In this document: positions 7,415 through 15,275 of the stretch, in pieces
Layout of the letters: each line of letters starts with the position of its first letter
Position numbering within the stretch: position 1 is the stretch's first letter
Assembly (NCBI GenBank): GCA_036395835.1
Contig: DASWCW010000188.1
Location: forward strand, 1 to 21,298
Direction: 5' to 3'
Source of the DNA: AP-16 sp036395835
GTDB lineage: Bacteria; Pseudomonadota; Alphaproteobacteria; Rhizobiales; Xanthobacteraceae
DNA: 21,298 bases
Translations under genes and position numbers: made by a program
The notes under the pieces: model-generated
What the model saw: only the letters and a program-made list of their open reading frames with translations
What the model was told of the DNA's origin: nothing
Database searches by the model: none

Positions 7415-8623
7415 TCATGCGACTCGTTCGAGCGCCAGCGATGCGCCCTGCCCTACTCCCACGCAGAGCGTGGCGAGCCCGAGCCGGCCGCCCGATTTTT
7501 CCAGCTGGTGGGTCACCGTCAACGCGAGCCGCGCGCCCGACATGCCGAGTGGATGCCCGAGCGCGATGGCGCCGCCGTTGGGATTGACCTGCCCGGCATC
7601 ATCGGGCAACCCGAGTTGTCGCAGCACGGCGAGCGACTGGGCGGCGAAGGCCTCGTTGAGCTCGATCACGGCGAAATCGCCGATCTTGAGTTTTTGGCGT
7701 TCCATCAGCTTGCGCGTGGCCGGCACCGGGCCGATGCCCATGATCCGCGGCGGCACGCCGGCCGAAGCCGCCCCGAGCACGCGCGCCCGCGGTTTGAGCC
7801 CATGGCGTCTCACGGCGGCCTCGGACGCGATGATCATCGCGGCAGCCCCGTCGTTGACCCCCGAGGCGTTGCCGGCCGTGACCGTGCCCGGGTTGCGAAA
7901 CGGCGTCCTAAGCTTCGCCAGGCCTTCGAGCGTGGTCTCGGGCCGCGGATGCTCGTCCTTGTCGACCATGATCGGCCCGCCCTTGCCGCCGGGCGCCGCG
8001 ACCGCGACGATCTCCTCGGCAAAATAGCCCGATGCGATCGCTTTTCCGGCGCGCTGCTGCGAGCGCAACGCCAAGGCATCCTGATCGGCGCGCGTGACCT
8101 GGAATTCCTCGGCCACATTCTCACCGGTCTCGGGCATGGAATCGATGCCGTACTGCGCCTTGAGCACCGGATTGACGAAACGCCAGCCGATCGTGGTGTC
8201 GTAGATCTCGGAGGATCGCTGGAATGCTTCCTGCGCCTTGCCCATGACGAACGGCGCGCGCGTCATCGACTCGACCCCGCCTGCGATCGCCATGTCGATG
8301 TCGCCGGCGCGCACCGCCCGCGCGGCGCTCGCGACTGCCTCGAGGCCGGACGCGCAAAGCCGGTTCAAGGTGACGCCCCCGACCGAGTCCGGCAGTCCAG
8401 CCAAGAGCAGCGCCATCCGGGCGACGTTACGGTTGTCCTCGCCGGCTTGGTTGGCGCAGCCGAGATAGACCTCGTCGAGCGCGGTCCAATCGACCTTGGG
8501 ATTACGCGCCATTAGCGCCTTGATCGGCACCGCGGCGAGATCGTCGGCCCGCACCTTGGCGAGCGCGCCGGCATAGCGTCCGATCGGGGTCCTGGCGGCA
8601 TCGCAGATGAACGCTTCGGCCAT
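7415..8623 (-). CDS. pcaF: 3-oxoadipyl-CoA (beta-ketoadipyl-CoA) thiolase
   Basis: A 402-residue thiolase of the PcaF/PaaJ type, which splits beta-ketoadipyl-CoA into succinyl-CoA and acetyl-CoA at the end of the pathway. The acyl-accepting cysteine is C90 (NRLCASGLEAV), the catalytic His is H358 (GGAIALGHPLG) and the proton-transfer Cys is C388 (LCVGVGQG). The start ATG at 8623 has AAGAAGG eight bases upstream. It is the first gene of the minus-strand pca-liv series and lies directly upstream of pcaH. A general acetyl-CoA acetyltransferase is the alternative. The neighbours and the CLGCANQAGEDNRNVARM-like region (here YLGCANQAGEDNRNVARM) favour PcaF. Confidence 0.92.
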   Translation of the reverse strand: MAEAFICDAARTPIGRYAGALAKVRADDLAAVPIKALMARNPKVDWTALDEVYLGCANQAGEDNRNVARMALLLAGLPDSVGGVTLNRLCASGLEAVASAARAVRAGDIDMAIAGGVESMTRAPFVMGKAQEAFQRSSEIYDTTIGWRFVNPVLKAQYGIDSMPETGENVAEEFQVTRADQDALALRSQQRAGKAIASGYFAEEIVAVAAPGGKGGPIMVDKDEHPRPETTLEGLAKLRTPFRNPGTVTAGNASGVNDGAAAMIIASEAAVRRHGLKPRARVLGAASAGVPPRIMGIGPVPATRKLMERQKLKIGDFAVIELNEAFAAQSLAVLRQLGLPDDAGQVNPNGGAIALGHPLGMSGARLALTVTHQLEKSGGRLGLATLCVGVGQGASLALERVA

Positions 8624-8707
8624 GAAAGCAGCCTTCTTCGGGGTTCAACGGGGCCGTTCCTCTCTAGCATGTTCCCGCCCGCGCGAGCAGCCCCGGGCGC
8701 GCTCCGC
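8624..8707. promoter_or_regulatory. Probable pca-liv operon leader
   Basis: An 84-bp gap between the end of the SsuB-like gene and pcaF, both on the minus strand. It contains the pcaF ribosome site (AAGAAGG) and GC-rich imperfect dyads around 8683-8703. I could not identify a convincing -35/-10 pair or a pca regulator site. The assignment as a promoter region rests on the change of function here, and read-through from the upstream transporter is possible. Confidence 0.3.
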
Positions 8708-9460
8708 TCAGGCAGCGCTTTCGGCGACGCCGGAGGTCAACCCGCGCAAGAGGTCGGGATGGCTCTCCAGCAACCGCACCCGCATGGCCTCGATCACGGC
8801 GGCGTCCGGATGCCGCGGCCGCGGCAGGTCGAGCGGAAGGTCGAGCGCGAGCCGCGCCGGCCCGGCGGTGAGGAACAGCACGCGGTCGCCGAGGCTCAGC
8901 GCCTCGCGCAAATCGTGGGTGACGAACAGGATCGTCGGGCGCCGACGCGCCCACAGGGAGAGCAGAAGCTCGCGCAGGTGTTGGGCGGTCGGCGCATCGA
9001 GCGAGAGGAACGGCTCGTCGAGCAGCAGCAGGTCGGGATCATTGACGAAGGCGCGCGCCAGAGCAACGCGCCGCTGCTGGCCGCCGGACAATTGCCGCGG
9101 GAATGCGTCGAGGAACGGCTCGAGCTGCATCTCGGCCAGCATGGCCTCGGCACGGCCGGGTGCGCGCGGCGGCGGATCGAGCGCGAGCCGCACGTTCTGG
9201 CGCGCCGTGAGCCAAGGCATCAGCCGCGGCGTCTGGAATACCATGCCGAGATTGCGGCCGCTGCGGGCGACGACGCCTTCGTAATCGCGATCGAGCCCGG
9301 CGACGATCGACAGCAGGGTCGTCTTGCCGCAACCGGACGGGCCGAGGATGCAGGCGAATTGTCCTGCCGGCACGGTGAAGTCGAGCCCCTCGACGGCGAC
9401 GAGCTCGCCACGCTCGCGCGGATACGCCTTGCGGGCGATCGACACTTCGAGCGCGTTCAT
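8708..9460 (-). CDS. SsuB/TauB-type ABC transporter ATP-binding protein
   Basis: The ATPase of a nitrate/sulfonate/taurine-family importer, 250 residues from the ATG at 9460, which overlaps the permease stop (ATGA). Motifs are Walker A GPSGCGKTT (40-48), Q76, signature LSGGQQR (124-130), Walker B LLLLDEP (144-150) and H182 in FVTHDLREAL. The pattern LPPSGCGKTT plus the short, single-domain length is standard for SsuB, TauB and ThiZ-like proteins. There is no sulfur-assimilation gene nearby, so a sulfonate substrate should not be assumed. Confidence 0.92.
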   Translation of the reverse strand: MNALEVSIARKAYPRERGELVAVEGLDFTVPAGQFACILGPSGCGKTTLLSIVAGLDRDYEGVVARSGRNLGMVFQTPRLMPWLTARQNVRLALDPPPRAPGRAEAMLAEMQLEPFLDAFPRQLSGGQQRRVALARAFVNDPDLLLLDEPFLSLDAPTAQHLRELLLSLWARRRPTILFVTHDLREALSLGDRVLFLTAGPARLALDLPLDLPRPRHPDAAVIEAMRVRLLESHPDLLRGLTSGVAESAA

Positions 9461-10224
9461 GCGCGCCACCGGGTCAGCGATTGCTCGAGCGGACGGATAG
9501 CGAACGCTTCGACCACCATGACCACGGCCACGAAGCTGGCCGTATAGGCGAGGATGTTGGCGATGTCGAAGAACTGGAAATAGACGCCGAGCTGGAAGCC
9601 GACGCCGTTGCTTCGCCCGATCAGCTCCACCACCAGCACGATCTTCCAGATCAGCGACAATCCCGCCCGGGTCGCCGACATGAAATACGGATAGAGCTGC
9701 GGCAGGTATACGTTACGCATGCGCCGCCACCAGGAGAGGTGCAGCACGTCGGCGACCTGCAGCAGCTCGCGATCGATCGAGCGCGCGCCCTCGCGCAGGA
9801 TCACCGCGCAGGTCGGAACCTTGTTGAGCGCGACCGCGGTCACGGCAGCGGCCTCGCCGAGCCCGATCCACACGTAGCACAACAGGATGATGACCAGCGC
9901 CGGTATGTTGAGACCGAGGATCAGCCACAGGTCGAACAGGCGGTCGACGCGGCGGCTGCGTCCCATCACGATGCCGATCGCGGAACCGACCGCCATGGCG
10001 AGCCCGAAGCTCGCCGCCACGCGGGCGAGGCTGATCCCGAGATCGGTGAGTAGCCGGCCATGCAATAGAAGCTTGACCAAAGCCTCCGTCACGACCGCGG
10101 GTCCGGGCAGCAACGGGCTTGCCGCCACCACGGCGGCAAGCTGCCAAAGCGCGAGGAGCGCCGCGGCGGACAGGCAGCGCAGCCAGAAATCGCGGTTGCG
10201 GACAGTTTGCAGAGTGCCGCTCAC
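9457..10224 (-). CDS. SsuC/TauC-type ABC transporter permease
   Basis: An inner-membrane permease of 255 residues with about six hydrophobic segments. It carries the binding-protein-dependent transport motif region around LILGLNIPALVIILLCYVWIGLGEAAAVTAVALNKVP and ILREGARSIDRELLQVADVL, which is typical of the nitrate/sulfonate/taurine group. The start is a GTG at 10224 that overlaps the stop of the binding-protein gene (GTGA). All three genes are therefore translationally coupled. Confidence 0.92.
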   Translation of the reverse strand: MSGTLQTVRNRDFWLRCLSAAALLALWQLAAVVAASPLLPGPAVVTEALVKLLLHGRLLTDLGISLARVAASFGLAMAVGSAIGIVMGRSRRVDRLFDLWLILGLNIPALVIILLCYVWIGLGEAAAVTAVALNKVPTCAVILREGARSIDRELLQVADVLHLSWWRRMRNVYLPQLYPYFMSATRAGLSLIWKIVLVVELIGRSNGVGFQLGVYFQFFDIANILAYTASFVAVVMVVEAFAIRPLEQSLTRWRA

Positions 10225-11267
10225 GACGGGGGAGCGGGAAAAAACGTGCCTTGCGGCACCCGACCGCCCGGGGGTGCCTCATCGATGCCGCCGAACGCGG
10301 TCAGAAGCTCCAGCAGCCGCTGCGCCGCGTCGGCGGGATCGCCCGCGCGCGCGTCCGCTTGCGCATCTGCGATGCCGCGCCGGTAGGCCTGGCGCAGGCG
10401 CTCGAGCATCGACGGATCGTCGGCACGCACGAGCGGCGCGATCGATTGCCACTCCTGCGGCGACGCGGCGAGCCTTTCGCGCGCCGCCTTCGCGGCCGCG
10501 AGAAAACCGCGAAGGAGCGCCGGATTCTTGCCGGCCCAAGCTTCACTGAACACCCATCCGAGCAGCGGCGTTTGCGCCGGAACCCCGAGCGCGGGAAGCA
10601 TGTCCTCGACGCGCACCAGCTCGAGATAGTCCGTTTCGGACAGTCGGGCGTTGTATTGCCAGAAATTGATCGCAGCCGGGATGTCGGCATTTTTGAGAAC
10701 TTCATTGAGGAGCGGCGGCGCGGCAAACAGCGGCTCGGCATCGCGCGTCAGATCGAGGCCGGAGAGTTTTTTCGCGTAGGCGCGCAATACGAGCCAGCTC
10801 TTGTCGACCGGGCCGCCGGCGATCCCGATCTTTCGTCCTTTGAGATCGGCAATGCCGTTGATGCCGGCGTCGCGGCGGACCATCAGCCCGCCGGTTGCGT
10901 GCGAGTGCGGCGCGAAGGTGAAATCCCCGCCGAGCGAGCGGCGCTTGGCGACCCAGAGCCAATCGGTGAGGATCACGTCGACGGCGCCGCCCTGCAGCGC
11001 TACCGCGGCGCCGTCCTTGCCGGCGAGCTCGGTCGGCTCGATTGCAAAGCCGTGGGCGCGATCGAGCCCGTGGCGCCGGATGACGTCGAGCTCCCAGTTC
11101 ACGGTGCCGAACTTGAGAACGCCGATCCGAACTACCGGCAGCGGTTCGGCGCGCGTCGGGACAGCGCCGAGGGATCCCAGAACAAGCAACAGGCAGGCCC
11201 ATGGTATCGTCCGGCGCAAGAAGCCGCGCGTTTGTCGCGGTGGGCGGACGGTTGATTTGTACGGCAT
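10221..11267 (-). CDS. SsuA/NMT1-like periplasmic substrate-binding protein
   Basis: A 348-residue exported binding protein of the NitT/TauT (type II) class. A basic leader (KSTVRPPRQTRGFLRR) precedes a hydrophobic signal core ending near PTRAEP. The mature part starts VVRIGVLKFGTVNWELDVIRRHGLD. Further family features are AVALQGGAVDVILTDWLWV, ADLKGRKIGIAGG and NFWQYNARL. The ATG at 11267 was chosen for its fit to the signal peptide; only a weak AAAGAA precedes it. An ATG at 11360 would overlap the DUF447 gene and lacks a signal-like start. Its position 55 bp behind the cofactor operon suggests transport of a C1-related compound or a cofactor precursor, but the ligand is unknown. Confidence 0.85.
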   Translation of the reverse strand: MPYKSTVRPPRQTRGFLRRTIPWACLLLVLGSLGAVPTRAEPLPVVRIGVLKFGTVNWELDVIRRHGLDRAHGFAIEPTELAGKDGAAVALQGGAVDVILTDWLWVAKRRSLGGDFTFAPHSHATGGLMVRRDAGINGIADLKGRKIGIAGGPVDKSWLVLRAYAKKLSGLDLTRDAEPLFAAPPLLNEVLKNADIPAAINFWQYNARLSETDYLELVRVEDMLPALGVPAQTPLLGWVFSEAWAGKNPALLRGFLAAAKAARERLAASPQEWQSIAPLVRADDPSMLERLRQAYRRGIADAQADARAGDPADAAQRLLELLTAFGGIDEAPPGGRVPQGTFFPAPPS

Positions 11268-11322
11268 GGTTCTTTGTAACGCAGCTCCGACCGAGCGGGA
11301 AGGCAGACAGCAGGCGCAGCGC

Positions 11323-11901
11323 TCATCCGGAGCGAGCCGCGGCTGCGGCATAATGCTCATGGATCTTTTCCATGAGCCAACCCCAGGCTTCCTGCTCGGC
11401 CGCGCCGGCGGTCTTTTCCACCGCGATCCGTAGATATTCGATCTCGCGCTCGATCTTCTCCCGAGGCAGGAAATCGAGCCGGCTCGCCAGGATCGCCGCT
11501 TCGATCACCGCGGCCTTCGCGCGATTGAGACCTTCGAACGGCGCATGCGAGACGCGATGCACCACGCGACAGTGGAAGCGCGGGCGCTGCTCGTCCTCGC
11601 TCACGCCCGTGACCGCAAGCTCGGCGTGCGCCAGCGCGCTGGCGAGCCGCGCGACCGGAATTTTCTCCGACGCCGTGACCAGCCAATCCCGGCGTCCGGT
11701 CAGGCATCCGGCGAAGATCCGCACGTCGTCGGTGTAATTGGCTACCGCAAACGGCACCACGCGAAGATTTTCCAGCGTCGTCGACGGGCGGAACGGGGCC
11801 AGGATGAAGCCCTCGCCGTCGGCGATGATGCCGAGCGGCGCAAGATGCACCCGCCCCTCGCGGCCGACCGTCGTGACGATGGTCTCGCGGATGATCGGCA
11901 T
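11323..11901 (-). CDS. DUF447 domain protein linked to tetrahydromethanopterin biosynthesis
   Basis: A 192-residue cytoplasmic protein recognised as DUF447, a split-barrel flavin-reductase-like family found mainly in methanogens and in bacteria with tetrahydromethanopterin-linked C1 metabolism. Visible family features are an N-terminal ETIVTTVGREGRVHLAPLGI, the FILAPFRPSTTLENL stretch, AVANYTDDVRIFAGCLTG and the C-terminal helix ending in the EKIHEHY region. The ATG at 11901 has GGAGAG eight bases upstream inside the end of the previous gene, and the gap between the two genes is four bases. Its reaction is not established to my knowledge. FMN binding is inferred from the fold. Confidence 0.82.
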   Translation of the reverse strand: MPIIRETIVTTVGREGRVHLAPLGIIADGEGFILAPFRPSTTLENLRVVPFAVANYTDDVRIFAGCLTGRRDWLVTASEKIPVARLASALAHAELAVTGVSEDEQRPRFHCRVVHRVSHAPFEGLNRAKAAVIEAAILASRLDFLPREKIEREIEYLRIAVEKTAGAAEQEAWGWLMEKIHEHYAAAAARSG

Positions 11902-11905
11902 CGAG

Positions 11906-13303
11906 CTAGCTCTCCGGCTTCGAGCCACGCAGCGTGTGTCCGGCCTCGCGCAACCGGGTCAGATCCTCCGGCTCGCGGTCGACCGCGCAGCCCCAGTCGA
12001 GCGGCTCGTCCTGGGCGTAGCGTTTTGCCAGCCGCCAGGCGATCTCGGCCTTGGCCAGTTCCGTGCCGAGATAGAACGCATGCGGAGCGTCGCGCTCGAT
12101 CCCGAGCTTGGGAAACACCGAGAGCGCATCCTGGGTCACGTAGTGTCCATCGCGGCTGTAGATGTGGATGCCGTCCTCCGCGATCTCGATGCGGAAATTT
12201 GCATCCTTTACCTCGCGGGCAAGGTCGGAAATCTCCTGCGGATTGTTCGGGAACGGCTTGCGGGCATGGAGCTGCAGCAGCGCATCGCTGATGTCCTTGG
12301 GCAGGCTGCTGTCCGCGCGCGCCGCGAACATCAGGCGCCGCGCGGCATCGTGTTCCTGGATGGTGCGGCGCGTGTGCGGGCTGACCTGCACGACCAGGAC
12401 GTTGCGGATCGCGAGCTCCGAGCAGATCCCCATCAGGGCTGCGGTCATGCCGCCAGAATCCGCATCGGTGAGCTCGGTCAGATTGCCGGTGCCCATCAGG
12501 ATCTCGGCTTCCGGCAGCCGGTGCCGCAGCTCGGCATAACGCGCGAGCGAGGCCATAAACCCGAAATGGATCGGATCGAGCACCGGATCGAGAATGGCGC
12601 CAATGCCGCGATTCTCGGCCAATTCGGCCGCGCGCAGCAGCGAGGCGAGATCGCCGTGGCTCGCCGGAACCAGCACCGGGGACGCGCCGGTCGCGGCGGC
12701 GACGTCCAGCGTTTGTTCCGTGAGGCTGAGCAGGAAATCCGCGCCGGCGCGCCCGCCGCGGCGCAGCTCTTCGATGTTGCCGGAATCGACGCTGACGCAA
12801 AGACCGGCGCGCTTGAGCTCGCCGACTGCATCCTCGAGATGCGGGAAAGGAGTGTCGGGCAGGCAGCCGAGATCGATGACGTCGGCGCCGGCCTCGCGCA
12901 TGCGCATGGCGCGGGCACAGATGACATCGACGCTCAGGGCCGACGCATCGACGATCTCGGCGAAGATGCGCACGTCGTATCGGGAGAGATCCGGCGGATG
13001 ACCGCCCTTGCCGAAAAACGCCGGAATGTCCTTGAGCTCCTCGGGACCGCGCTCGAACGGCACTGCGAATTGCGCGCTCAGTCGCTCGAGATCCGCGCGG
13101 CAGCGGCCCGGCAGCAGGATGCGATTGGCTTTCACTGGCCGCGGCAAGCGGCGGGAAATAATCGTCTCGGTCATCAGCGCGGCGACCTTCACGCCGATAT
13201 CCTGGATGGACCAGTCGAAGCCCGGGTCGGCAAGCTCGGACAGCACTTTCTCGAGCCGCGGTCGCGCCAGATGTCCGGTCAGGAACAGGATACGCTCGGG
13301 CAT
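11906..13303 (-). CDS. Dihydropteroate synthase-like protein (DUF6513 family)
   Basis: A 465-residue protein of the dihydropteroate-synthase-related family found in methanogens and H4MPT-using bacteria. It has an N-terminal DUF6513-type region (about 1-110, starting RILFLTGHLARPRLEKVL). A TIM-barrel DHPS-like core follows (about 112-340) with AGADVIDLGCLPDTPFP (139-155), VSVDSGN (170-176) and ILDPVLDPIHFG, and the C-terminal part is rich in alpha/beta elements. The family is thought to join the pterin to the arylamine part of methanopterin, in place of folate-type pABA. The start at 13303 has only a weak ribosome site. There is a 40-bp gap from the kinase gene upstream. Confidence 0.85.
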   Translation of the reverse strand: MPERILFLTGHLARPRLEKVLSELADPGFDWSIQDIGVKVAALMTETIISRRLPRPVKANRILLPGRCRADLERLSAQFAVPFERGPEELKDIPAFFGKGGHPPDLSRYDVRIFAEIVDASALSVDVICARAMRMREAGADVIDLGCLPDTPFPHLEDAVGELKRAGLCVSVDSGNIEELRRGGRAGADFLLSLTEQTLDVAAATGASPVLVPASHGDLASLLRAAELAENRGIGAILDPVLDPIHFGFMASLARYAELRHRLPEAEILMGTGNLTELTDADSGGMTAALMGICSELAIRNVLVVQVSPHTRRTIQEHDAARRLMFAARADSSLPKDISDALLQLHARKPFPNNPQEISDLAREVKDANFRIEIAEDGIHIYSRDGHYVTQDALSVFPKLGIERDAPHAFYLGTELAKAEIAWRLAKRYAQDEPLDWGCAVDREPEDLTRLREAGHTLRGSKPES

Positions 13304-13343
13304 TGCTTCGCGCTCGCGTTCGGCCGTCCCCGTCCTTCACCGG

Positions 13344-13964
13344 CTAGTGCAGAGCAATCCGCACTCCCGGCGGCGCAGCGCGGCGGATCGCGGCCGCCGC
13401 CGCCGCATGATCGGCAGGACCGGCAATGTAGGCCGTAGCACCGCTTGCTCCAAGAAACTGCGGGAACAAGGGGTCCACGACACCCCTTGCGGCGAGATCC
13501 GCGGCCGAGAGACCCGCCTGCGATCCCGCAATCCGCTTGACCAGCAGCAACCGGCTCACGCCCAGGACGCCCGCGAGCCAGGCCGCCAGGCTGTCGGAGC
13601 TGAGCTCCCAGCATTCCGGCAGATTTTTCGCGGCAAGCACCATGCGCGCAGGCGCCCAGACCGGCAGGCCGCTCTCGGCCAGCGCGCCGCGGATCTCCTC
13701 GACCGAGCTCGCGAGTTTCCAGCGCGGGCGCAGGCTTGCGAGCGCGCACCCATATTGTTCCATGGCGAGCAGTGCCATGTGGTGGGCTGCGCGGTCGTCA
13801 TATCCTATCTCATGCTGGGCGGTGCGGACCGCATCCGCAAAGGGCCCGCCTCCCGGCACCAGAATCGCCTGGCCGGCGCAGTCGTCGATGGCGTCGAGCC
13901 AGTCGTCGCGCTCAGCCGATGATGCGTAGCTGCCGCCGAGCTTGATAACCACGGGGTTGGTCAC
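13344..13964 (-). CDS. Amino-acid-kinase-fold protein, probable methylofuran pathway kinase (MfnE-like)
   Basis: A 206-residue member of the amino acid kinase superfamily. The phosphate-binding KLGGS (8-12) and the GGGPFAD loop (38-44) are visible, followed by HHMALLAMEQYG, ELSSDSLAAWLAGVLG and LLLVKRIAG, the acetylglutamate/uridylate-kinase-like nucleotide-site pattern. It sits between the MfnB fusion and the DHPS-like gene. In methanogens a kinase of this fold, MfnE, phosphorylates the aminomethylfuran phosphate, so the same step is proposed here. The start is a GTG at 13964 with GAGGG upstream; the upstream open frame to 14069 is repeat and spacer DNA. Confidence 0.78.
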   Translation of the reverse strand: MTNPVVIKLGGSYASSAERDDWLDAIDDCAGQAILVPGGGPFADAVRTAQHEIGYDDRAAHHMALLAMEQYGCALASLRPRWKLASSVEEIRGALAESGLPVWAPARMVLAAKNLPECWELSSDSLAAWLAGVLGVSRLLLVKRIAGSQAGLSAADLAARGVVDPLFPQFLGASGATAYIAGPADHAAAAAAIRRAAPPGVRIALH

Positions 13965-14096
13965 GTGACCCTCGTTTGGGCGGCAACAAAAGCGGCGCCG
14001 CTGAGGTTGTGCGCGGCCGAGAGCACAGGCTCCCCGTTGGGGAGAGGTGGAGAATGCCTCTCTGCTCAACGTCTCTACGACTCCCGGTCATCCGCG
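13965..14096. other. 132-bp spacer with a solo palindromic repeat
   Basis: This is the only sizeable gap inside the cofactor operon. It contains the stem-loop CTCCCC-GTT-GGGGAG (14030-14044) followed by AGGTGG. This looks like one half-unit of the repeat family seen near 3641, 4724 and 19768. No other gene or clear promoter was recognised. Whether the stem modulates downstream expression is unknown. Confidence 0.6.
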
Positions 14097-15275
14097 TCAC
14101 TCCGCGGCGTTCGGGTCGCTCTTGGCGGCAGGGTAGAGCTGATGCACCTCGGCCACATCGGCGGTACGTTCGCGCTCGATCGTCACCCCGACGGCTCCCG
14201 GGCCGAGATCGAGCTTTTCCAGGCGCACCGTGACGCGGATCACCCGCGGATGCTCGAGCAGAAGCACCGCGATGCGCTCGGCCAGCGTTTCCGCCAACGT
14301 GACGTGGCCCCGGGCAACGATCATGGAGATGCCGTCGGTGATGACGTCGTAGGAGAACACGTCGCGCATGTCCTCGGCTTCGTGAGGCGGACGCAGCACC
14401 TGGACGTCGACATTGAAGCCGACCCTCTGCGGCTTCTCGTGCTCGCTTGCATAGGCGCCGATGCGCACCGGCAGCACGAAATCGTGGACGAACACGTGAT
14501 CGGTGGGCGCATCCTTGGTCGGATCGAAGGAATAGCCGCGCGCGGCCAGCAGGCGGTAGTCGACCGGCGCGCGCTGGCGTTCATAGAGGGCGCTGCGCTC
14601 GTCGAGCGGGATGAGCTCGCGAACCATTTCGACGCAGGCGGCGTCGATCGGCGCGGTGCGATTCCGATCGGCGCAAAGTGCCGTGCGGAAGCCCAGCACA
14701 TCCGGTTGCAGCAGCAGCAGCCTGGGCACGTCCGGCGTCTCCAGCGAGCCCGCGAGCCCGGCCATGATCCCAAGGGATCGGCACGCGGCGACGAATTCCC
14801 GCAATGCGGGGAGGTCCATATGATCGAGCAGGCGGCGGCCGTCCTTGCGGGCGGTGTCGAGCATCGCACCAGCGAAGCCCGCGTCCGCCATGGTCGGGAT
14901 GAGCGCCGGGTCGGGGCCCAGATCGGCGAACATCACACCGATGATCTTCGTCTTTCGCGCGAGCGAGTGGAGCGCGCGAATGCACTCGGCCCGGGTCGGA
15001 TCCGGAAACAATCCGACCTTGACGAAATCGATTCCGGTGCCGGCCATCGCCGTCGCGGCGCTCAAGATCGCTTCGCGCTGCATCGGCAGATCGCCGATGA
15101 CGGCGCTGACCGGCCGCTTCCCGGCGATGCCGGCGACCGCCGATCGCACCTCGCGTTCGGAGAGCGCACCGAGCGCGCCTTTTGCCGGGTCCTTCAGGTC
15201 GATGATGTCGGCGCCACGCGCGACCGCGATCTCGGCCTCTTCGGTGCCGGTCACGCTGGCCAGGAACAACGTCAT
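14097..15275 (-). CDS. mfnB: Fusion of (5-formylfuran-3-yl)methyl phosphate synthase (MfnB) and dihydroneopterin aldolase-like domain
   Basis: A 392-residue two-domain protein. Residues 1 to about 245 are MfnB (DUF556), which makes the furan precursor of methylofuran from two glyceraldehyde 3-phosphates. Likely active-site residues are D26 and K28 (DIIDLKDPAKGA), K86 (FVKVGLF), and D140 and K144 (MLDTARKDG), with the spacing of the methanogen enzyme. Residues from about 259 to 370 form a FolB-like domain: VLPVRIGAYASEHE, the segment SYDVITDGI, TLAETLAERIAVLLLEHP, and LEKLDLGPGAVGV with K354. Dihydroneopterin aldolase makes the hydroxymethylpterin of folate or methanopterin. The protein thus joins methylofuran and pterin synthesis. 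The ATG at 15275 overlaps the DUF3280 stop (ATGA). Confidence 0.88.
   Translation of the reverse strand: MTLFLASVTGTEEAEIAVARGADIIDLKDPAKGALGALSEREVRSAVAGIAGKRPVSAVIGDLPMQREAILSAATAMAGTGIDFVKVGLFPDPTRAECIRALHSLARKTKIIGVMFADLGPDPALIPTMADAGFAGAMLDTARKDGRRLLDHMDLPALREFVAACRSLGIMAGLAGSLETPDVPRLLLLQPDVLGFRTALCADRNRTAPIDAACVEMVRELIPLDERSALYERQRAPVDYRLLAARGYSFDPTKDAPTDHVFVHDFVLPVRIGAYASEHEKPQRVGFNVDVQVLRPPHEAEDMRDVFSYDVITDGISMIVARGHVTLAETLAERIAVLLLEHPRVIRVTVRLEKLDLGPGAVGVTIERERTADVAEVHQLYPAAKSDPNAAE

Noticed and set aside
8675..8707. Rho-independent terminator after the SsuB-like gene
   Set aside because: The GC-rich dyad is imperfect and has no T-run on the minus strand.
11738..13438. 566-residue plus-strand and 532-residue minus-strand long frames
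   Set aside because: Both overlap the DHPS-like gene in other frames. Only the 465-residue frame has family motifs.
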